64,000 nucleotides of DNA from Fodinicola acaciae. GTDB taxonomy: Bacteria; Actinomycetota; Actinomycetes; Mycobacteriales; HKI-0501. Each line of letters starts with the position of its first letter. Position 1 is the stretch's first letter. The DNA lies in contig NZ_WOTN01000001.1 in assembly GCF_010993745.1 (NCBI RefSeq), positions 809,235 through 873,234 on the forward strand, read 5' to 3'. The notes beneath the pieces were generated by a model, which saw nothing but the letters and a program-made list of their open reading frames with translations, was not told where the DNA came from and ran no database searches. The position numbers and the translations under genes are program-made. Of the stretch, positions 9,320 through 19,040 are shown piece by piece.

Positions 9320-10222
9320 TCAGCCGGCTTCCAGCTTTCGTGGCTGCTGCTCGCGTATGCGGTCGGCGAGGTCCGGTCGGTTGTGGCTGCGGAACAGCTG
9401 GAAAAGCTGCCGGCTCACCTGCTCGCGCGCGGCCGGGTCCAGGTCCTGGCTGTCGAAGTCGGCGACGATCTGCGCGAGGCTGTCGGTCGCCGGCACCGCC
9501 GGCTGGTGATGGCGTGGCTCCGGCGCGTACGACGGTGCCGGTTTGCGTGCGAGTACGTCCCGCAGCTCGCAGAACCGCTGCGCGACCTCGACCATTTTGT
9601 CGACCTTGTCGCGTTCGCCGTTGAACCACCAGGCGGTGGCGTGCACGGGATCGCTGAGTAGCTCGGAAAGGTAGTTGATCGCGGCGCGCTCGTCGTCCCA
9701 CTGCCACGTCCGTTGCCAGGCGCGCTGCTCGGCCTCGCGGCGCGCCAGCGCGGCGCGCCGGTCGTCCTCGGCGACGTGCACCGCCGTACATTCGGCCCAG
9801 GCGGCCAGACCGGTCTGCTCGACGGCACGTGCCTGGCTCAACTCCTTGCTCAGCCGCGCGCGCAGCTCGTCGGCTTCCAGCAGCGACGCCTTCGCCGACA
9901 CGGCCTTGACGCGGTCGGCGATGCCGCCGCGGGCGATCCACATCGCGTTACCGGCGCGCTGCACGTTGGACTGCTGTTGGCGCGCGTTCCAGATCAGCAG
10001 TTCGATCCGGAAGGTGAACGGCGACTCGGCGCTCGGCGCGGTCATCTCCCACTCGTCCGCGGTGGCCTCGATCTGGTGGTACGCGGCGGCGTGCGGCACC
10101 GCGACCTGGTGGGCCGGCTCGCGGTGGGCGCGCTGCTCCGGCGGCGTGCCGGCGACCCGGTCCCACCACTCGCGGAACCTGGCGCGGCGCGGCTCGGGCT
10201 GGGGGTCGGCATGGGGATGCAT
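9320..10222 (-). CDS. hypothetical alpha-helical cytosolic protein
   Basis: A 300-residue protein with no signal peptide or membrane segment. ATG at 10222 has AGGAG 7 nt upstream, better than any earlier in-frame start. The N-terminus is Pro/Arg-rich (HADPQPEPRRARF). The middle, about 85-215, is strongly helical and charged, with many Ala, Arg and Glu, and may form coiled coil. A Trp-rich patch (AWQRTWQWDDERAA) and ATAWWFNGERDKVDKM follow. The last 50 residues contain an acidic helix pair. I do not recognise the family. It is the last gene of a minus-strand pair behind the Crp-type regulator, 147 bp downstream. Confidence 0.65.
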   Translation of the reverse strand: MHPHADPQPEPRRARFREWWDRVAGTPPEQRAHREPAHQVAVPHAAAYHQIEATADEWEMTAPSAESPFTFRIELLIWNARQQQSNVQRAGNAMWIARGGIADRVKAVSAKASLLEADELRARLSKELSQARAVEQTGLAAWAECTAVHVAEDDRRAALARREAEQRAWQRTWQWDDERAAINYLSELLSDPVHATAWWFNGERDKVDKMVEVAQRFCELRDVLARKPAPSYAPEPRHHQPAVPATDSLAQIVADFDSQDLDPAAREQVSRQLFQLFRSHNRPDLADRIREQQPRKLEAG

Positions 10223-10369
10223 CGTGGGCTCCTGACCGGCGGGGCTGCTGTACACATCGGTGCTACCCGACCATCGTGCGGTCGGCGGCGGCCACGTTCT
10301 GTCCAGAAGTAGACACAACGGGTGAGAGTTTCTTGGTCGGTTCAGAACCGGCCATGGCGGCGACAGCCG

Positions 10370-11053
10370 TCATACTCGCGTAGCTTCCCGCTCGACGGCC
10401 GCGATGTCGAGTACGACGACGTGCGCCCGGCCGGTTTCGACCCAGGAAGCGCGCCGCCAGTCGGCCAGCGTCGAGGCCACGGAGCTGCGCGCCAGACCCA
10501 GCGACCCGGCGAGCTCGGCCTGCGACATCGGGATGCGCTCGGGCTGGGGATCGTCGGCGCCGGCCGTACGCATGACGTCGAGCAACAGCGACGCCAGCCG
10601 CGCCGAGGTCGGCTGGTGCGCCAGCCGCCAGGTGTGCGCCGCACTCTGTCGCACTTTGGCCATCACATACCGGTCCAGCTCGCGGTGCAGCCGGTGCTGG
10701 CGGACGAGCTCGGCGAACCGGTCCTGCGCCAGCGCGTACGCGGTGCACGCCTCCAGTGCCTGGATGGTCGCCGACCGCGGCGCCGCGTCGCGACCGGAGA
10801 ACTCGCCGAGCAGGTCACCTGGGCCGCGTACGGCCAGCAGCAGCTCGTCGCCGCCGCGCTCCGCGTACGTCACCCTGACCCGGCCGGCGACCAGGACCAA
10901 CAGCCAGCCGGACTCGTCACCCTGGCGGAACAGCCGCTGGCCGGCCGCGTACTGCCGGCGGGCGCCGGCGCGTACCAATGCCGTCCAGGCCTCCGGACGC
11001 AGCAGAGCCCGGAAGCCTCGTGCGGCGCGGTCGGTGGCGGAGATGGCGCTCAC
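10370..11053 (-). CDS. Crp/Fnr-family transcriptional regulator
   Basis: About 227 residues. The N-terminal cyclic-nucleotide-binding-type beta barrel covers roughly 20-115 (RRQYAAGQRLFRQGDESG, LVAGRVRVTYAERGGDELLL, GPGDLLGEFSG). A long dimer helix follows, then a C-terminal winged helix-turn-helix (MSQAELAGSLGLARSSVASTL). The FGE(L/I)ALL..PR-type phosphate cassette of cAMP-binding CRPs is only partly kept (LLGEFSG followed by APRSAT), so an effector cannot be assigned. The start is uncertain: GTG at 11053 fits the family boundary, but the frame is open to 11260 and no strong ribosome-binding site is visible. It diverges from the EamA transporter gene. Confidence 0.85.
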   Translation of the reverse strand: MSAISATDRAARGFRALLRPEAWTALVRAGARRQYAAGQRLFRQGDESGWLLVLVAGRVRVTYAERGGDELLLAVRGPGDLLGEFSGRDAAPRSATIQALEACTAYALAQDRFAELVRQHRLHRELDRYVMAKVRQSAAHTWRLAHQPTSARLASLLLDVMRTAGADDPQPERIPMSQAELAGSLGLARSSVASTLADWRRASWVETGRAHVVVLDIAAVEREATRV

Positions 11054-11196
11054 CGCACGCACCGGTGAGCGCTGGCCATGGTGCCTGTTGTATCGCGTCG
11101 GACCGGGTCGCCGACAGGACTTGCATGCAACGCATATCGGACGTGACGTCCGCCTCGGTCGCGCTGGCGCCCGGAACCGGGCCGTACGCTGGGAAC

Positions 11197-12117
11197 ATGG
11201 CGTGGGCGCAGGCGGGTGACCCGATTCGGCCAGAAATCGCCGTCGACGTCCCGGCGACACGCCGGATGGCCGGTGCGGTCGCGCGGGCCGGCCGGAAGAT
11301 CCCCGGCAGCGGCCTGTTCGTCATCGGTGCGCTCAGCCAGTACGGCGGTGCCGCGATCGCGGTGACGCTCTTCCCGATCATCGGTGCACCGTCGGTCGCC
11401 TGGGCGCGGCTGGCCGCATCGGCCGCCGTGCTGGCATTGTGGCGGCGGCCGTGGCGGCTGCGCTGGCCGCTGCGGCAGTGGGGCCTCGCGATCGGCTTCG
11501 GTTTGGCGCTCGCCGCGATGAACGTGTCCTTCTATCTGGCGCTGGACCGGCTGCCGATGGGGACGGCGGTGGCGATCGAGTTCACCGGCCCAGTTGCCGT
11601 GGCTGCGCTCGGCACCAGGCGCTGGCGCGACGGCGGAGCGCTTGCGCTGGCCGTCGGTGGCGTGCTGCTGCTGGCCGACGTCAGCTGGGGAGGCAGCCCT
11701 CTCGGTGTCCTGTTCGCGCTCGGCGCGGCCGTGCTGTGGGCCGGCTACATCCTGCTCGGCTCTCGTGTCGCCGCCGGTGGCGCCGGCGTCGACGGCCTCA
11801 CGGTCGGCCTGATCGCCGGCGCGGTGGCGCTGGCGCCGTTCCTCGCCGCCGGCGTGCTGCCGGCCGTAGGCGACGGCTGGCTGCTGGTCGCGTGTGTCGG
11901 CGTCGGCCTGCTGTCGACGGCGGTGCCGTACGCGATCGACCAGGTCGTGCTGGTACGCGTCAGCGCCTCGCGTTTTGCCCTGCTGCAGGCGCTGCTGCCG
12001 GCGACCGCCGCCGTCGTCGGTGTCGTCTTCCTGCGTCAGATCCCGTCACTGCCGGAGGCGGTCGGCGTCGCCTTGGTGATCCTCGCCGTGGCGGTCAACG
12101 CCACCGGTCGTCGGTAG
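11197..12117 (+). CDS. EamA/RhaT-type (DMT superfamily) transporter
   Basis: A 306-residue inner-membrane protein with ten predicted helices arranged as two five-helix EamA repeats. The first includes APSVAWARLAASAAVLALW and LDRLPMGTAVAIEFTGPVAV; the second includes GVLFALGAAVLWAGYILLG and LVRVSASRFALLQALLPATA. The pattern is that of RhtA-like amino-acid/metabolite exporters; the substrate is unknown. ATG at 11197 is chosen as the first start that leaves a short cytosolic leader before helix 1; its ribosome-binding site is weak. It ends 12 bp from the convergent P450 gene. Confidence 0.85.
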   Translation: MAWAQAGDPIRPEIAVDVPATRRMAGAVARAGRKIPGSGLFVIGALSQYGGAAIAVTLFPIIGAPSVAWARLAASAAVLALWRRPWRLRWPLRQWGLAIGFGLALAAMNVSFYLALDRLPMGTAVAIEFTGPVAVAALGTRRWRDGGALALAVGGVLLLADVSWGGSPLGVLFALGAAVLWAGYILLGSRVAAGGAGVDGLTVGLIAGAVALAPFLAAGVLPAVGDGWLLVACVGVGLLSTAVPYAIDQVVLVRVSASRFALLQALLPATAAVVGVVFLRQIPSLPEAVGVALVILAVAVNATGRR

Positions 12118-12129
12118 TGGGACACTAGC

Positions 12130-13308
12130 TCACCAGGTCACCGGCACGCTGGCGAAACCGCCGGTCAGCGACTCGGTGAACACCGGCAGCTCTTCGACAG
12201 GGGCGGCCAGCCGGAGGTTGGGGAAGCGCTCGATTAGTTGCCGCAGGACCGCCTGCAGCTCGATTCGCGCCAACGGCGCGCCGATGCAGTAATGAGCGCC
12301 GAAACCGAAGGTCAGGTGTGCGCCACGGCCACGGTGGACATCGACCCGCTCCGGCTCGGCGAAGGTCGCCGTGTCGTGGTTGGCGGCGCCGCCGTCGAGC
12401 AGCACGAGGTCGCCGGCCGGGATGGTCACGCCGGCCACCTCGATGTCCGTACGCGGATAGCGCGGCACGCCGCCACCACCCTTGTGGGACGCGCGCAGGC
12501 ACTCCTCGACCGCCGACTGCACCAGCGCTGGATCGGCCACGATCGCGTCCCACTGGTCGAGGTTGGTCAGCAGCAGCACGGCTGCGGCGTCGATCTGTAC
12601 GACGGTCGTCTCGTGGCCGGCGAAGAGCAGCATCGCGGCGATCATCGCGATGTGGTCGTCGTCGAGCGTCCCGTTCTCGGCGGCGCACAGGCCGGAGATC
12701 ACGTCGTCGGCCGGCTCGGCGCGCTTGCGGCCGACCAGCGTACGCGTGTATTCCCACAGCTGGCCGATGCCCTGCCTGGACAACTGCTCGTCGTCGCGCG
12801 CACCGGCCGCCTGGCTCCACTCGCGAAACCGCGCGCGGTCCTCGTACGGCACGCCGAGCAGCTCGCAGATGACCAGGACCGGCAGCGGCAGGGCCAGCAG
12901 TTCGTGCAGGTCAGCCGGTTGTGGCTGGCCGGACATGCGGTCCAGCAGGTCGCTCACCAACTGCTCGACCCGCGGCTGGATCGCCCGCATCTGCTTGACG
13001 CCGAAGAACGGCTGGACCAGCGAGCGGAACCTGGCGCGGTCCTCCTTCTCGGTCTCGTAGTTGCCCTGCGGCTTGCCGCCGAACAGCGCGGAGTCGTTGA
13101 TGCGCGCGGCGTTGTCCGGGTCCGGGTGCGACATGCCGAGCCGGTCGTCCGACCACAGCTGGCGCACCTCGTCATAGCCGGTGACCAGCCACGCCGGGTC
13201 GCCGACCCGCGTACGCACCTGGTGGATCGGACCGGATCGCTGCAGGCTGCGCAGCAGCGGGGCGGTGGCGAGCGGGTGCGGCCGGTCGAGCGGAAGTTGT
13301 ACGGTCAT
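12130..13308 (-). CDS. cytochrome P450
   Basis: A 392-residue soluble bacterial class I P450. The oxygen-activating I-helix motif AGHETT is at 230-235, the K-helix ExxR is E269-R272, and the heme-thiolate loop FGFGAHYCIG has its cysteine at 341. The sequence lies in the macrolide/fatty-acid-type CYP105/107 style of actinomycetes, with the substrate undetermined. No ferredoxin or reductase gene is adjacent, so it must borrow redox partners. It diverges from a TetR gene across 74 bp of palindrome-rich DNA, so local repression by that TetR is likely. Confidence 0.95.
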   Translation of the reverse strand: MTVQLPLDRPHPLATAPLLRSLQRSGPIHQVRTRVGDPAWLVTGYDEVRQLWSDDRLGMSHPDPDNAARINDSALFGGKPQGNYETEKEDRARFRSLVQPFFGVKQMRAIQPRVEQLVSDLLDRMSGQPQPADLHELLALPLPVLVICELLGVPYEDRARFREWSQAAGARDDEQLSRQGIGQLWEYTRTLVGRKRAEPADDVISGLCAAENGTLDDDHIAMIAAMLLFAGHETTVVQIDAAAVLLLTNLDQWDAIVADPALVQSAVEECLRASHKGGGGVPRYPRTDIEVAGVTIPAGDLVLLDGGAANHDTATFAEPERVDVHRGRGAHLTFGFGAHYCIGAPLARIELQAVLRQLIERFPNLRLAAPVEELPVFTESLTGGFASVPVTW

Positions 13309-13371
13309 TGTTTACTCCATCTTGTATATCGTGGTGTTAACAACCGTACTTGTAGACTCGCGCGTAAACAA
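13308..13371. promoter_or_regulatory. P450/TetR divergent control region with nested palindromes
   Basis: Outer arms TTGTTTAC (13308-13315) and GTAAACAA (13364-13371) are perfect inverted repeats 48 bp apart, each next to one of the two divergent start codons. Near the centre is the 8-bp palindrome TGTTAACA (13335-13342). The stretch is AT-rich compared with its surroundings. This is the expected layout for a TetR operator controlling both genes; which palindrome is bound is inference. Confidence 0.5.
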
Positions 13372-13382
13372 GGGGGACCGGG

Positions 13383-13943
13383 ATGAGCACCAGGTTGCCG
13401 CGTACGGAGCGCCGTGAGCAGATCCTCGCCGCCGCGACGACGGCCTTCGCGCGAAACGGCTACGGTGCGACCAGCCTCGACGACGTCGCCACCGAGGCTG
13501 GTGTCAGCCGCGTCATCCTCTACCGGCACTTCGACTCGAAGAACGACCTCTATCGAGCCGTGCTCGACCGCGCGCAGACGCGGCTGAGCGAGGCGGTCGG
13601 CGAGGGCAACTACTCGGCCGCCAGCATCCCCGCGCTCGTACGCGCCGCCGCAGACAACCCGGACGGCTTTCGGCTGCTCTTCCATTACGCCGCGCGCGAG
13701 CCGGAGTTTCGCGACTTCGCCACCGCTTTCACCGCCGACTCGGTCGCGGTCGCCCGGCGCGAGCTGGTCAGCTGGATCGGCGACGACCGCTGGACCGACT
13801 GGGCCGCTCGGTTGGTGACCGTGGTCGCGGTGGAGTCGGTCATCGCCTGGCTCGACGCCGGCCAGCCGGACCCCGACACGGCGGCGGACCGGGTCAGCAA
13901 GGCCATCGGTGGCGTGATCGCGGCGGCGCGCTTGTCGCAGTGA
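13383..13943 (+). CDS. TetR/AcrR-family transcriptional regulator
   Basis: A 186-residue regulator. The N-terminal helix-turn-helix is canonical (REQILAAATTAFARNGYGAT, then DVATEAGVSRVILYRHFDSK), followed by a helical ligand-binding domain of about 130 residues containing a Trp-rich helix (SWIGDDRWTDWAARL). ATG start with AGGGGGACCGGG upstream. It is transcribed away from the P450 gene and probably represses both itself and the P450 through the palindromes between them. The ligand is unknown. Confidence 0.9.
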   Translation: MSTRLPRTERREQILAAATTAFARNGYGATSLDDVATEAGVSRVILYRHFDSKNDLYRAVLDRAQTRLSEAVGEGNYSAASIPALVRAAADNPDGFRLLFHYAAREPEFRDFATAFTADSVAVARRELVSWIGDDRWTDWAARLVTVVAVESVIAWLDAGQPDPDTAADRVSKAIGGVIAAARLSQ

Positions 13944-14006
13944 GATGGACCGCCTCGCGGCCCCCGGCGCGAAAGTGGCCGTACGCCCCCGTGCGAAGAT
14001 TGCCGA

Positions 14007-15920
14007 ATGTGCGGCCTGCTCACCTTCATCAGCTCGACGTCTGAGGCCAGCAAGCATCGCGAGCCGATCGCCGAGGCGCTGGAATGCATGCACCACCGCG
14101 GTCCCGACGAGACCGGCTTGGTGCTGTCCGGCGAGGACGTCGTGCACGCCTTCAAGCGGTTGGTGACCTTCGACCCCGAAGGCAGCCACCAGCCGCTGGA
14201 TTACCTCGACGGCCGTTACGTGCTGACCGGCAACGGCGACATCTACAACCACATCGAGCTGCGCGAGGAGCTGAGCCGCGAGTTCGGCGCCACCTTCGCC
14301 ACCAACGGTGACATGGAGCCGGTGCTCGCCGCCTACCACTACTGGGGTCCGCAGGGCGTGTCGCGGCTGCGCGGCATGTTCGCGTTCGTCATCTGGGACC
14401 GGCAGGAGAAGGTCGCCTTCGGTGCCCGCGACTTCTACGGCATCAAGCCGATGCACTACCTGCAGACCACCGACGGCCTCTACCTGGCCAGCGAGAAAAA
14501 GGCGTTGATGCCGTTCTCCGCGGCGGCCAAGGCCGGCGACGCCGGGGTCGACGGCGCCTCGCTGTCGCACTACCTGACGCTGCAGTACGTGCCGGAGCCG
14601 GCGACCCTGCACAAGGACATCAAGCGGCTGGAATGCGGCGAGTCGTTCACCTGGTCGCACCAGGACGGCCTCAGCATCCGGCGTTACTACCGGCCGCGGT
14701 TCCGGCCGACGCCGGTGTCCGAGCCGGACAAGCTCTACAAGAAGATCCAGGACGCGCTGCGCGAGTCGGTCGCCATGCACCTGCGCTGCGACGTGCCGGT
14801 CGGCGCGTTCCTGTCGTCCGGCATCGACTCGACCGCGATCGTGGCACTCGCACGCGAGCACAAGCCGGACATCCTGACCTTCACGGTCGGCTACGACGTG
14901 CCCGGCTACTCGGAGATCGAGGTCGCGCAGGAGTCGGCGAAGTGGATGAACGTCACCACCATCCCGACCAAGATCACCGCGCAGGACATGATGGACATGT
15001 TCCCGCGGATCATCTGGCATCTGGACGACCCGGTCGCCGACCCGTCGCTGGTGCCGCTCTACTTCCTCAACCGTACGGCCGCCGAGCACGTCACCGTGGT
15101 GCTCTCCGGCGAGGGCTCGGACGAGTTTTTCGGCGGTTACGGCATCTATCGCGAGCCGCTGTCGCTGCGCCACCTGCAGGCCCTGCCCAATCCGCTGCAG
15201 CGCGCGATCCACGCCGTCTCGACGATCATCCCGGAAGGCGTACGCGGCAAGTCGTATCTGGAGCGCGGCACGACGCCGATCGAGGAGCGTTATTACGGCA
15301 ACGCGCGGATCTTCACCGAGGCGGAGAAGTCCAAGCTGATGAAGGCGTACGACCCGTCCGTGTCGTACACGCAGGTCACCGCCAAGCACTACGAGGACTC
15401 GGCCGGCTGGGACGACCCCACGCGGATGCAGTACATCGACCTCTACACCTGGCTGCGCGGCGACATCCTGGTGAAGGCCGACCGGATCTCGTCGGCGCAC
15501 TCGTTGATGTTGCGCGTGCCGTTCCTGGACACCGGTGTCTTCGAGGTGGCCGCGACGATCCCGCGCGAGCTGAAGGTCACCGACGACGGCATCCGCAAGT
15601 ACGCGCTGCGGCGTGCCCTGGAAGGCGTCGTGCCGCCACAGATCGTCAACCGCAAGAAGCTCGGCTTTCCGGTGCCGACACGGGTCTGGCTGAAGTCGGT
15701 GATGTACGACTGGGCCGCCGACATCCTGACCAACTCGGCCGCCGGTGAGCTGCTGGACCTGCCGTACGCGATGCGGCTGCTGGAGGCGCACAAGCGCGGC
15801 GACGCCGACTACAGCCGGAAGATCTGGACCGTGCTGGCGTTCTGCGTGTGGCACGCGATCTACGTCGAAGGCAGCATCGACCCGCGACCGGAGCCGGCTG
15901 TCTCTCGCTTCGCGCGCTGA
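14007..15920 (+). CDS. asnB: asparagine synthase (glutamine-hydrolysing)
   Basis: Converts aspartate to asparagine with ATP and glutamine in the cytosol. The 637-residue length and layout are those of class B enzymes. The start fixes the N-terminal nucleophile: MCGL with Cys2. The glutaminase domain (about 1-200) has HHRGPDE and NGDIYNHIELREEL. The synthetase domain has the ATP-binding PP-loop LSSGIDSTAI, followed by SGEGSDEFFGGY. The C-terminal part contains KADRISSAHSLMLRVPFLD, characteristic of AsnB. It stands alone, 63 bp after the TetR gene; a pseudogene follows directly. Confidence 0.95.
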   Translation: MCGLLTFISSTSEASKHREPIAEALECMHHRGPDETGLVLSGEDVVHAFKRLVTFDPEGSHQPLDYLDGRYVLTGNGDIYNHIELREELSREFGATFATNGDMEPVLAAYHYWGPQGVSRLRGMFAFVIWDRQEKVAFGARDFYGIKPMHYLQTTDGLYLASEKKALMPFSAAAKAGDAGVDGASLSHYLTLQYVPEPATLHKDIKRLECGESFTWSHQDGLSIRRYYRPRFRPTPVSEPDKLYKKIQDALRESVAMHLRCDVPVGAFLSSGIDSTAIVALAREHKPDILTFTVGYDVPGYSEIEVAQESAKWMNVTTIPTKITAQDMMDMFPRIIWHLDDPVADPSLVPLYFLNRTAAEHVTVVLSGEGSDEFFGGYGIYREPLSLRHLQALPNPLQRAIHAVSTIIPEGVRGKSYLERGTTPIEERYYGNARIFTEAEKSKLMKAYDPSVSYTQVTAKHYEDSAGWDDPTRMQYIDLYTWLRGDILVKADRISSAHSLMLRVPFLDTGVFEVAATIPRELKVTDDGIRKYALRRALEGVVPPQIVNRKKLGFPVPTRVWLKSVMYDWAADILTNSAAGELLDLPYAMRLLEAHKRGDADYSRKIWTVLAFCVWHAIYVEGSIDPRPEPAVSRFAR

Positions 15921-15958
15921 AATCCTGGCGGTGGCGACGCGCGAAGACACGGTCCGCT

Positions 15959-16440
15959 AAAAAAGCCGGCGTGGAGGTGGCGGTCTTCGAGCGCGACGAC
16001 TCGCCGGTTTCGCGACTGCAGGGTTACCGCCCGCATATCGACGACCACGGCAGGTCGGCGCTGGAGGCCGCGCTGCCGGCTCGGTCGTACGAGCTTTTCC
16101 TTGCCACCGCTGGCGTTCCGCGACCGCGTACGGTCGTCTACGACCACCAGCTCAACGAGCTCTGGACGCGAGCGTGCCGATCGCGCCATGGCGGTCCACG
16201 CGCGTGACGCTGCTCGGCGAGGCGATCCACGCGATGAGCCCGGCCGGCGGCGTCGGCGCCAACACCGCGTTGCGCGACGCGCGGCTGCTGGCGGAGCGAC
16301 TTGGCGACGGAATAGCCGGAATTGCCGCATGCGAGGCGGAGATGGTCGACTATGGCTTCGCGGCCGTACGCGCGTCGGCGGCGAACGGCGCACGTGTGCT
16401 CGGCCAGGACCCGTTGGTTGAGCAGGTTTCCGGCGGATGA
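15959..16440 (+). pseudogene. remnant of a FAD-dependent monooxygenase gene
   Basis: Two pieces of an aromatic-hydroxylase-type flavoprotein remain in different reading frames. The first (about 15959-16170) reads KKAGVEVAVFERDDSP, the second strand and helix of the FAD Rossmann fold, without the preceding GxGxxG. The second (about 16174-16440) reads TLLGEAIHAMSPAGGVGANT, equivalent to the GD.AH...P..G.G.N motif near the FAD ribityl chain. Full-length members have about 380-420 residues; only about 160 codons survive. The N-terminus and most of the middle are deleted and the frame breaks near 16170. The gene cannot encode a working enzyme. Confidence 0.8.
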
Positions 16441-16501
16441 CGATTGCCACTTGTCGGTAGACCACCGGATGACTACAGTCCAGCCAGCTCTACGAAATGC
16501 T

Positions 16502-16522
16502 CGAAATATCTTCAGTATTTCG
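16502..16522. promoter_or_regulatory. palindromic operator candidate upstream of secreted protein gene
   Basis: Arms CGAAATA (16502-16508) and TATTTCG (16516-16522) form a perfect 7-bp inverted repeat with a 7-nt spacer, ending 16 bp before the ATG at 16539. It is one of few AT-rich spots nearby and just precedes the GGAGGCGGG ribosome-binding site. It could be a regulator site or a 5'-leader hairpin; there is no cognate regulator beside it. Confidence 0.35.
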
Positions 16523-16538
16523 GATGGTTGGAGGCGGG

Positions 16539-19040
16539 ATGACGGTCAGCAGACGTGGATTCCTCGGCATGGCTGGCGGAGCGGTGGCCGGTGGGACGCT
16601 GAGCGGCGGCCAGCCGGCCGCAGCGGCACGGCAGATGCCGCACGCGGTCGCCGCCGGCGATGCCGAGCCGGACATCGACCAAGCGCTGCTGTGGTGGCCA
16701 CCGACGCGTAACGTGAACACGCCGATCGGCTGGAAAGACCACCTTTTCCGGTTCACCTCGTTCTACAACGGCAGCCTGGTGGCGGCGCCGATGCCGCCGC
16801 TCAACCAGACGCCGGGGACGGTGAAATACCGCGAGGAGGGCTTCCAGCTGGATTTCGGTTGCTGGGACGGCTGGTTCGACAAGGATGTCTATCCGGCGCT
16901 GTATCCGGGGCATTTCTATGTCTATCGCGAGGACATGGGGTTCTACGGCGTCGGCCAACAGCACTGGTCGAGCGCGCGTACGCCGGTGCTGTGCACGGAA
17001 TACCGTACGCACAAGGGTGTGACGATCCGGCAGTCGGTTTTCGCGCATCTCAAAGGCGGTGGAGCGGTCAGCACCGGCGTCGAGCCGTTGTACGCGTGGA
17101 TTCGGTTGGAAGTCACCGACATCCTGCCGATCGCGATGGACGACGGTGGACCGGTCGGCTTCGCCATCCGAGTCGGCCGCAATTACTACACTTTCGAGCT
17201 GCCGTACAGGTTTCAGGACGGCATCACGCTCACCGGCTATCCGGAGAAGTCGCCGTTCCTGGCCGACGTGACCGGGGTGAACGTCAGTGTCGGCGGCCGC
17301 AACGGAGTGCGGATCAGCCAACCCGACGAGGCCCGCGCCGCCGAGCTCGGCTGGCCGAACAACACCAGGCCGGGCGGCGTACGGATGGAGATCCTCACCG
17401 ACGCGGCGACCCGGCCAAACTGGACGCAGCCGTCGTCACGGATCTACAACCTGCGGACGTATCTGGACAAGCGCGTCGGCTCGACATGCGACATCCTGCT
17501 GGCGATGCTGCCGCAGCCGGCCGCCGAGTTCGACCGCGAGCTGGCACTCGGCTACGAGGGGGCGCTGGCCGAATGCGAGCGGTTCTGGAGCGCGAAGCCG
17601 GCGACCGCGGCGACGATTCGTACGCCGGAGCCGTACGTGAACGAGCTGATCGACCGGAACACCCAGTTTTCCGAGGTTATCGCGGAAAAGATCCCCGGCA
17701 CCAACCAGTTTTCCTTCCTCACCGGTAACCACGGTTACGACGTGCTGTGGACGACGCCGAGCTCCTTTACCAGCCACATGTTCCTGGATCCGCTCGGATA
17801 TCACGACGTGGTCGCCAAGCACACGGAGATTTACCTTGGCACGCAAGGCACCCTGAAGCCGCCTGGCTCGGCCTACACGGTCCATCCCGGCTACTACGGC
17901 TCGCCGCGGTCGGTGCAGGCGATCGACTGGCTGTCCGACCACGGCGCGGTGATGCATCTGGCGGCGACACACGCGTTGCTGACCGGCGACCAGGCGTACG
18001 TCACCAAATGGACCGAGTCACTGGTGAAAGCATGCACCTTTGTGAAGGACGTGTGTGCTTTGACCGGGCACAAGGGAATCCCGGGCCTGCCCCCACCTGG
18101 CGTGGCCACCGACGAAGGCACCGAGGTGGTGTCGGTCTGGACGGTCGGCTGGTTCTACAAGGGGCTGACCAGCGCGATAAAGCTGCTGAAGAAGGTCAAC
18201 CATCCACGCGCCGCCGAGTTCCAGCAGGAGGCCGACCGCTACAAATCCGTGTTCCTGCAGGCTTTCACGTCGTACAACTCGACGCAGCCGACCTGGCTGC
18301 ATCCGGACGGCAACCGCTATCCGGTCTATTCGGAGAATCTGCAGGACGTGTCGGCGCATCCGTTCGGCGAGGTGCCGCGGCTGGACACCGGACCGATGTT
18401 TCTGGTGTACGCGGGACTGATGGCCGGCTCGGACACCCGGATGCAGAAGTTCGCGGACTATTTCCGCTACGGCCCGAACGTGGCGCACTGGGGCAACGGG
18501 TCGCGGAAGAATCCGTTGGACCGGCCGATCCTGGACCGCGAGATCTCCAGCTGTGAGCCAATCTACAGCTGGAACCTGTGGATCTCCTGGGCCACCGGCG
18601 ACCGGCACCGTTTCCTGGAAGGCATGTATTCGCTGATGGCCGGCGGACATTCGGTGCAGACGTACACGCCGTTCGAGCACCGGCACGGCATGAGCTCGTG
18701 CCAGGGCACGAACGGCTCGGCGGTCTGGATGTTGCGCCACGCCATCGTCGACGACGAGATCGTCGACGGCGAGCTGCATCTGCTGCGTATCTGTCCGCGC
18801 TCGTGGATCGCCACCGAACCGACGGTTTTCCAGAACATACCGACGTTCTACGGTCCGGTCGACGTCAAATTCTCGCGCGCGTCGGACGGCGCTCTGGAGC
18901 TGAGCTATGCCGCTCGCTGGCGCGACAAGCCGACGTCGGTCGTCCTGCATTTCCCCGTCGAAGCCGGGATCACGGCCGCTCGCGTCAACGGCTCGACGGT
19001 GACCCGCGGCCCCGACAACACCGCCGTCATCGGCCCCTGA
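16539..19040 (+). CDS. Tat-exported large protein, glycoside-hydrolase-like, unknown function
   Basis: An 833-residue protein. ATG at 16539 has GGAGGCGGG just upstream and yields a twin-arginine signal ([17 protein letters not shown]), so it is probably folded before export. An N-terminal beta-sandwich-like half to about residue 380 contains [15 protein letters not shown] and [13 protein letters not shown]. The C-terminal half is helical and aromatic-rich, with [38 protein letters not shown] and [20 protein letters not shown], resembling the alpha/alpha-barrel of glycoside hydrolases and lyases. No exact family is claimed. Its last 14 bp overlap the 3' end of dxs on the opposite strand. Confidence 0.75.
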   Translation: MTVSRRGFLGMAGGAVAGGTLSGGQPAAAARQMPHAVAAGDAEPDIDQALLWWPPTRNVNTPIGWKDHLFRFTSFYNGSLVAAPMPPLNQTPGTVKYREEGFQLDFGCWDGWFDKDVYPALYPGHFYVYREDMGFYGVGQQHWSSARTPVLCTEYRTHKGVTIRQSVFAHLKGGGAVSTGVEPLYAWIRLEVTDILPIAMDDGGPVGFAIRVGRNYYTFELPYRFQDGITLTGYPEKSPFLADVTGVNVSVGGRNGVRISQPDEARAAELGWPNNTRPGGVRMEILTDAATRPNWTQPSSRIYNLRTYLDKRVGSTCDILLAMLPQPAAEFDRELALGYEGALAECERFWSAKPATAATIRTPEPYVNELIDRNTQFSEVIAEKIPGTNQFSFLTGNHGYDVLWTTPSSFTSHMFLDPLGYHDVVAKHTEIYLGTQGTLKPPGSAYTVHPGYYGSPRSVQAIDWLSDHGAVMHLAATHALLTGDQAYVTKWTESLVKACTFVKDVCALTGHKGIPGLPPPGVATDEGTEVVSVWTVGWFYKGLTSAIKLLKKVNHPRAAEFQQEADRYKSVFLQAFTSYNSTQPTWLHPDGNRYPVYSENLQDVSAHPFGEVPRLDTGPMFLVYAGLMAGSDTRMQKFADYFRYGPNVAHWGNGSRKNPLDRPILDREISSCEPIYSWNLWISWATGDRHRFLEGMYSLMAGGHSVQTYTPFEHRHGMSSCQGTNGSAVWMLRHAIVDDEIVDGELHLLRICPRSWIATEPTVFQNIPTFYGPVDVKFSRASDGALELSYAARWRDKPTSVVLHFPVEAGITAARVNGSTVTRGPDNTAVIGP

